Shown here piece by piece: positions 5,638 to 7,340 of a DNA stretch of 7,340 nucleotides; position 1 is the stretch's first letter, and each line of letters starts with the position of its first letter. The stretch spans positions 1 to 7,340 of the forward strand of contig JACCZJ010000338.1 of the NCBI GenBank assembly GCA_013696065.1. The letters run 5' to 3'. The notes under the pieces were generated by a model. It saw nothing but the letters and a program-made list of their open reading frames with translations. It was not told where the DNA came from and did no database searches. The DNA comes from Nocardioidaceae bacterium. GTDB lineage: Bacteria > Actinomycetota > Actinomycetes > Propionibacteriales > Nocardioidaceae. The translations under genes were made by a program, and so were the position numbers.

Positions 5638-7036
5638 TCGGGCGTCGCAACCATCAGTCTCGCTCACCTATTGCCTGGACTTCGGGTCGACCTTCACCAA
5701 GGCTTCGCTCGTCGACACCGCATCTGGGGAGTTGCTCGCCACCGGCAGCCACCCGACCACGATTGACAACGATGTGCTCGATGGCTGGGACGCGATCAAG
5801 GCTGACCTTGACCACGCCGCGGGCACGTCAGGGGGGCCGACCGACATACCCGTGCTGGCCTGTTCGTCAGCGGGCGGCGGCCTGCGGATCGCCGTCGTCG
5901 GCAACGAGGAGCTGGTCACCGCCGAGGCTGGAAGACGCGTGGCCCTCTCGAGCGGAGGCCGTGTCGTGCACGTCTCGTATGACGCGGTGGAGCTGGGAGC
6001 GTTGCGTGCTAGCGAGCCGGATGTAGTGCTCCTGGTCGGAGGAACTGACGGCGGGAACGCCGAGGTGCTGCTCGCCAACGCCCACGCGCTCGCCGGAGCA
6101 CGGTGGCGCAAGCCGGTGGTGTTCGCCGGCAACCACGATGCGACTGACGAGACACGGGCCATGTTCGAGGCCAGGCGGGTCCCACATGTGGTGACTGACA
6201 ACGTGCTACCGCAAATCGGCGTTCTCCGCCCGGAGAGTGCACGGGCGGCAATCCGCGAGATGTTCCTCAGCCATGTGATCGGGGGCAAACACCTGTCCAA
6301 GAGCCCTGGCTTCGCGGCCATGGTCAAGGGCGCGACGCCCGACATCGTGCTCAGCGCGGTCGAGTTGGTGGCCAACGGATTGGGGCCGGACGAACCCGGT
6401 GCTGGAGACGTGGTCGTCGTCGACATCGGCGGTGCGACCACCGACGTGCACTCGGTTGTTGCCGTCGACCCCGAAGATGTTGGCCTCGCGCGCGAGGTGG
6501 TCGCGACGGTGCCAGTCAGCCGCACTGTCGAGGGCGATCTCGGCATGCGTTGGAGCGCGGTGTCGACGGTCGAAGCAGCGGTTGCTGCCGGACTGCACCT
6601 GGACCCTGGGCTCGCGTACGCCGCTCGGGCGCGTCTCGACAACCCCAGCATGGTGCCTTCGACGCGTCCGGAGAGAGCAGAAGACCTTGCCATCGCTGCC
6701 GCGGCCGCCACATTGGCGGTGCGGCGCCATGCGGGCAGGCAACAAGTGGTGTTCAGCCCGGAGGGCCGACTGGTCGAGCGCTCGGGCAAGGACCTGCGGG
6801 AGGTCGATCTCGTGATCGGCTCGGGTGGCGTCTTGCGTCATACCAGCCTCGTCGACGGTGTGGGTGTGCTCCAGGCCGCCACGGGGGACCATGTCGAGGG
6901 CGGGTGGTTGGTGCCCCGCGATCCTCGGGTCGTCATCGACGACGACTATGTGTTGGCGGCGGTCGGGTTGCTGGCCGCCTCGCGTCCTCGCGCCGCCTAC
7001 TCCCTCGCCTCGCGGCTGTGGCGTGACTCAGGCTGA
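5591..7036 (+). CDS. glmL: GlmL/MutL-family ATPase (mutase reactivase-like)
   Basis: ASKHA-fold ATPase of the glutamate-mutase L family, which sits beside B12-dependent carbon-skeleton mutases or aminomutases and is thought to reactivate them. In the 481-residue form, phosphate-1 is DFGSTFTK (30-37) and phosphate-2 is DIGGATTDV (278-286). The family-typical CSSAGGGLR is at 91-99, LVGGTDGGN at 138-146, and an adenosine-site GSGG at 420-423. Homologues start almost at the phosphate-1 strand, so about 20 N-terminal residues here look extra; they are encoded by the 22-bp tandem repeat. No ATG or GTG exists in frame there. The only standard start is TTG 5591, overlapping the metB TGA (TTGA), without a Shine-Dalgarno sequence, so translation probably depends on coupling to metB. 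The 3' end overlaps the convergent transporter by nine bases. No mutase gene is in the window. This is not the DNA-repair MutL. Confidence 0.88.
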   Translation: MRGHSPPVERSVASRTRASQPSVSLTYCLDFGSTFTKASLVDTASGELLATGSHPTTIDNDVLDGWDAIKADLDHAAGTSGGPTDIPVLACSSAGGGLRIAVVGNEELVTAEAGRRVALSSGGRVVHVSYDAVELGALRASEPDVVLLVGGTDGGNAEVLLANAHALAGARWRKPVVFAGNHDATDETRAMFEARRVPHVVTDNVLPQIGVLRPESARAAIREMFLSHVIGGKHLSKSPGFAAMVKGATPDIVLSAVELVANGLGPDEPGAGDVVVVDIGGATTDVHSVVAVDPEDVGLAREVVATVPVSRTVEGDLGMRWSAVSTVEAAVAAGLHLDPGLAYAARARLDNPSMVPSTRPERAEDLAIAAAAATLAVRRHAGRQQVVFSPEGRLVERSGKDLREVDLVIGSGGVLRHTSLVDGVGVLQAATGDHVEGGWLVPRDPRVVIDDDYVLAAVGLLAASRPRAAYSLASRLWRDSG

Positions 7037-7340
7037 CTTGTCAGACACTGGGACGGCTATAGCGTCCTCAGCTGCGGACAAGTCGGGCGACACCGCCGAG
7101 TCGCCGGACAAATCGGGCGACTCAGCAGAGTCGCGGGCCTTGAGGGGCACTTCCTTGATGAAGAACGACACGGCCAGCGCCACCAGGACGACAGGGATCG
7201 ACCACATGAACGCCTCCCGCAGCGAGTCGGCAAACGCGCCCAGTACCACACTGTGAGCCGGCTCGGGCAACCGCTGAATCGTCTGCACGTTGTTGGTGAG
7301 CTCGTCGATGGAGGCGCCGTCGAGCACCGAGCCCGAACCC
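7028..7340 (-). CDS. DHA2-type MFS drug transporter, C-terminal fragment
   Basis: Partial gene running off the right edge; the reading frame is open to 7339 and about 103 C-terminal residues are visible. SVLDGASIDELTNNVQTIQR followed by LPEP and a final hydrophobic segment (about residues 45-61 of the fragment), then FIKEVPLK, is the pattern seen at the end of 14-TM EmrB/QacA-like proton-driven efflux pumps of actinobacteria. After the last membrane helix comes a cytoplasmic tail of about 35 residues, acidic and rich in Ser, Ala and Asp, with two 10-residue tandem repeats. An internal GTG at 7327 is not a real start because the family sequence continues upstream of it. It is convergent with the GlmL-like gene, the stop codons crossing by nine bases. 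The family call is fairly firm; the drug specificity is unknown. Confidence 0.8.
   Translation of the reverse strand, partial: GSGSVLDGASIDELTNNVQTIQRLPEPAHSVVLGAFADSLREAFMWSIPVVLVALAVSFFIKEVPLKARDSAESPDLSGDSAVSPDLSAAEDAIAVPVSDKSA
7075..7134. repeat. 30-bp tandem repeat in the MFS C-terminal tail
   Basis: Two adjacent 30-bp units (7075-7104 and 7105-7134) match at 26 of 30 positions. On the minus strand they encode DSAESPDLSG and DSAVSPDLSA in frame. This is a low-complexity hydrophilic tail after the last transmembrane helix. Confidence 0.75.

Noticed and set aside
5668..6789. Long open frame (373 codons) antisense to the GlmL-like gene
   Set aside because: Its translation is low-complexity Ser/Thr/Arg/Ala-rich with no recognisable motif, as expected for a shadow frame in GC-rich DNA opposite a well-supported gene.

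Overview
GC-rich bacterial DNA, best matched to an actinobacterium. The reasons are strong G/C bias at third codon positions, GTG and TTG starts, two genes that look leaderless with a -10 box placed just before the start codon, and a MetB that closely resembles mycobacterial MetB. A Nocardioides-like (Propionibacteriales) source is my guess and cannot be fixed from sequence alone. I see no mobile element, CRISPR array or complete RNA gene.

Layout. 1-150 is the non-coding 3' flank of the first gene. 151-1593 (-) is a 12-TM amino-acid permease of the APC superfamily. It is divergent from 1695-2513 (+), a TrmH/SpoU-type RNA 2'-O-methyltransferase with a putative leaderless start. That gene converges on 2534-3169 (-), the peptide methionine sulfoxide reductase msrA, which has a clear promoter, a Shine-Dalgarno sequence and three CCGTCAA repeats in its leader. 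Divergent from msrA is 3325-4287 (+), a GNAT acetyltransferase fused to a Nudix hydrolase. Then come 4413-5594 (+), cystathionine gamma-synthase/lyase (metB), and 5591-7036 (+), a GlmL/MutL-family ASKHA ATPase, whose TTG start overlaps the metB stop. The window closes with 7028-7340 (-), the C-terminal end of a DHA2-type MFS efflux transporter with a short repetitive tail.

How the genes relate. This looks mainly like ordinary chromosomal metabolism: amino-acid uptake, methionine synthesis (MetB) and methionine repair (MsrA), RNA modification and efflux. metB and the GlmL-like gene appear co-transcribed and possibly translationally coupled. The B12-dependent mutase that a GlmL protein would normally serve is not in the window.

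The points most worth a second look are the metB/glmL junction (22-bp tandem repeat, C-rich tract, TTG-only start without a Shine-Dalgarno sequence), the CCGTCAA triplet in the msrA leader, the GNAT-Nudix fusion, and a 28-bp duplication at the msrA 3' end. I found no convincing new defence or mobile system.
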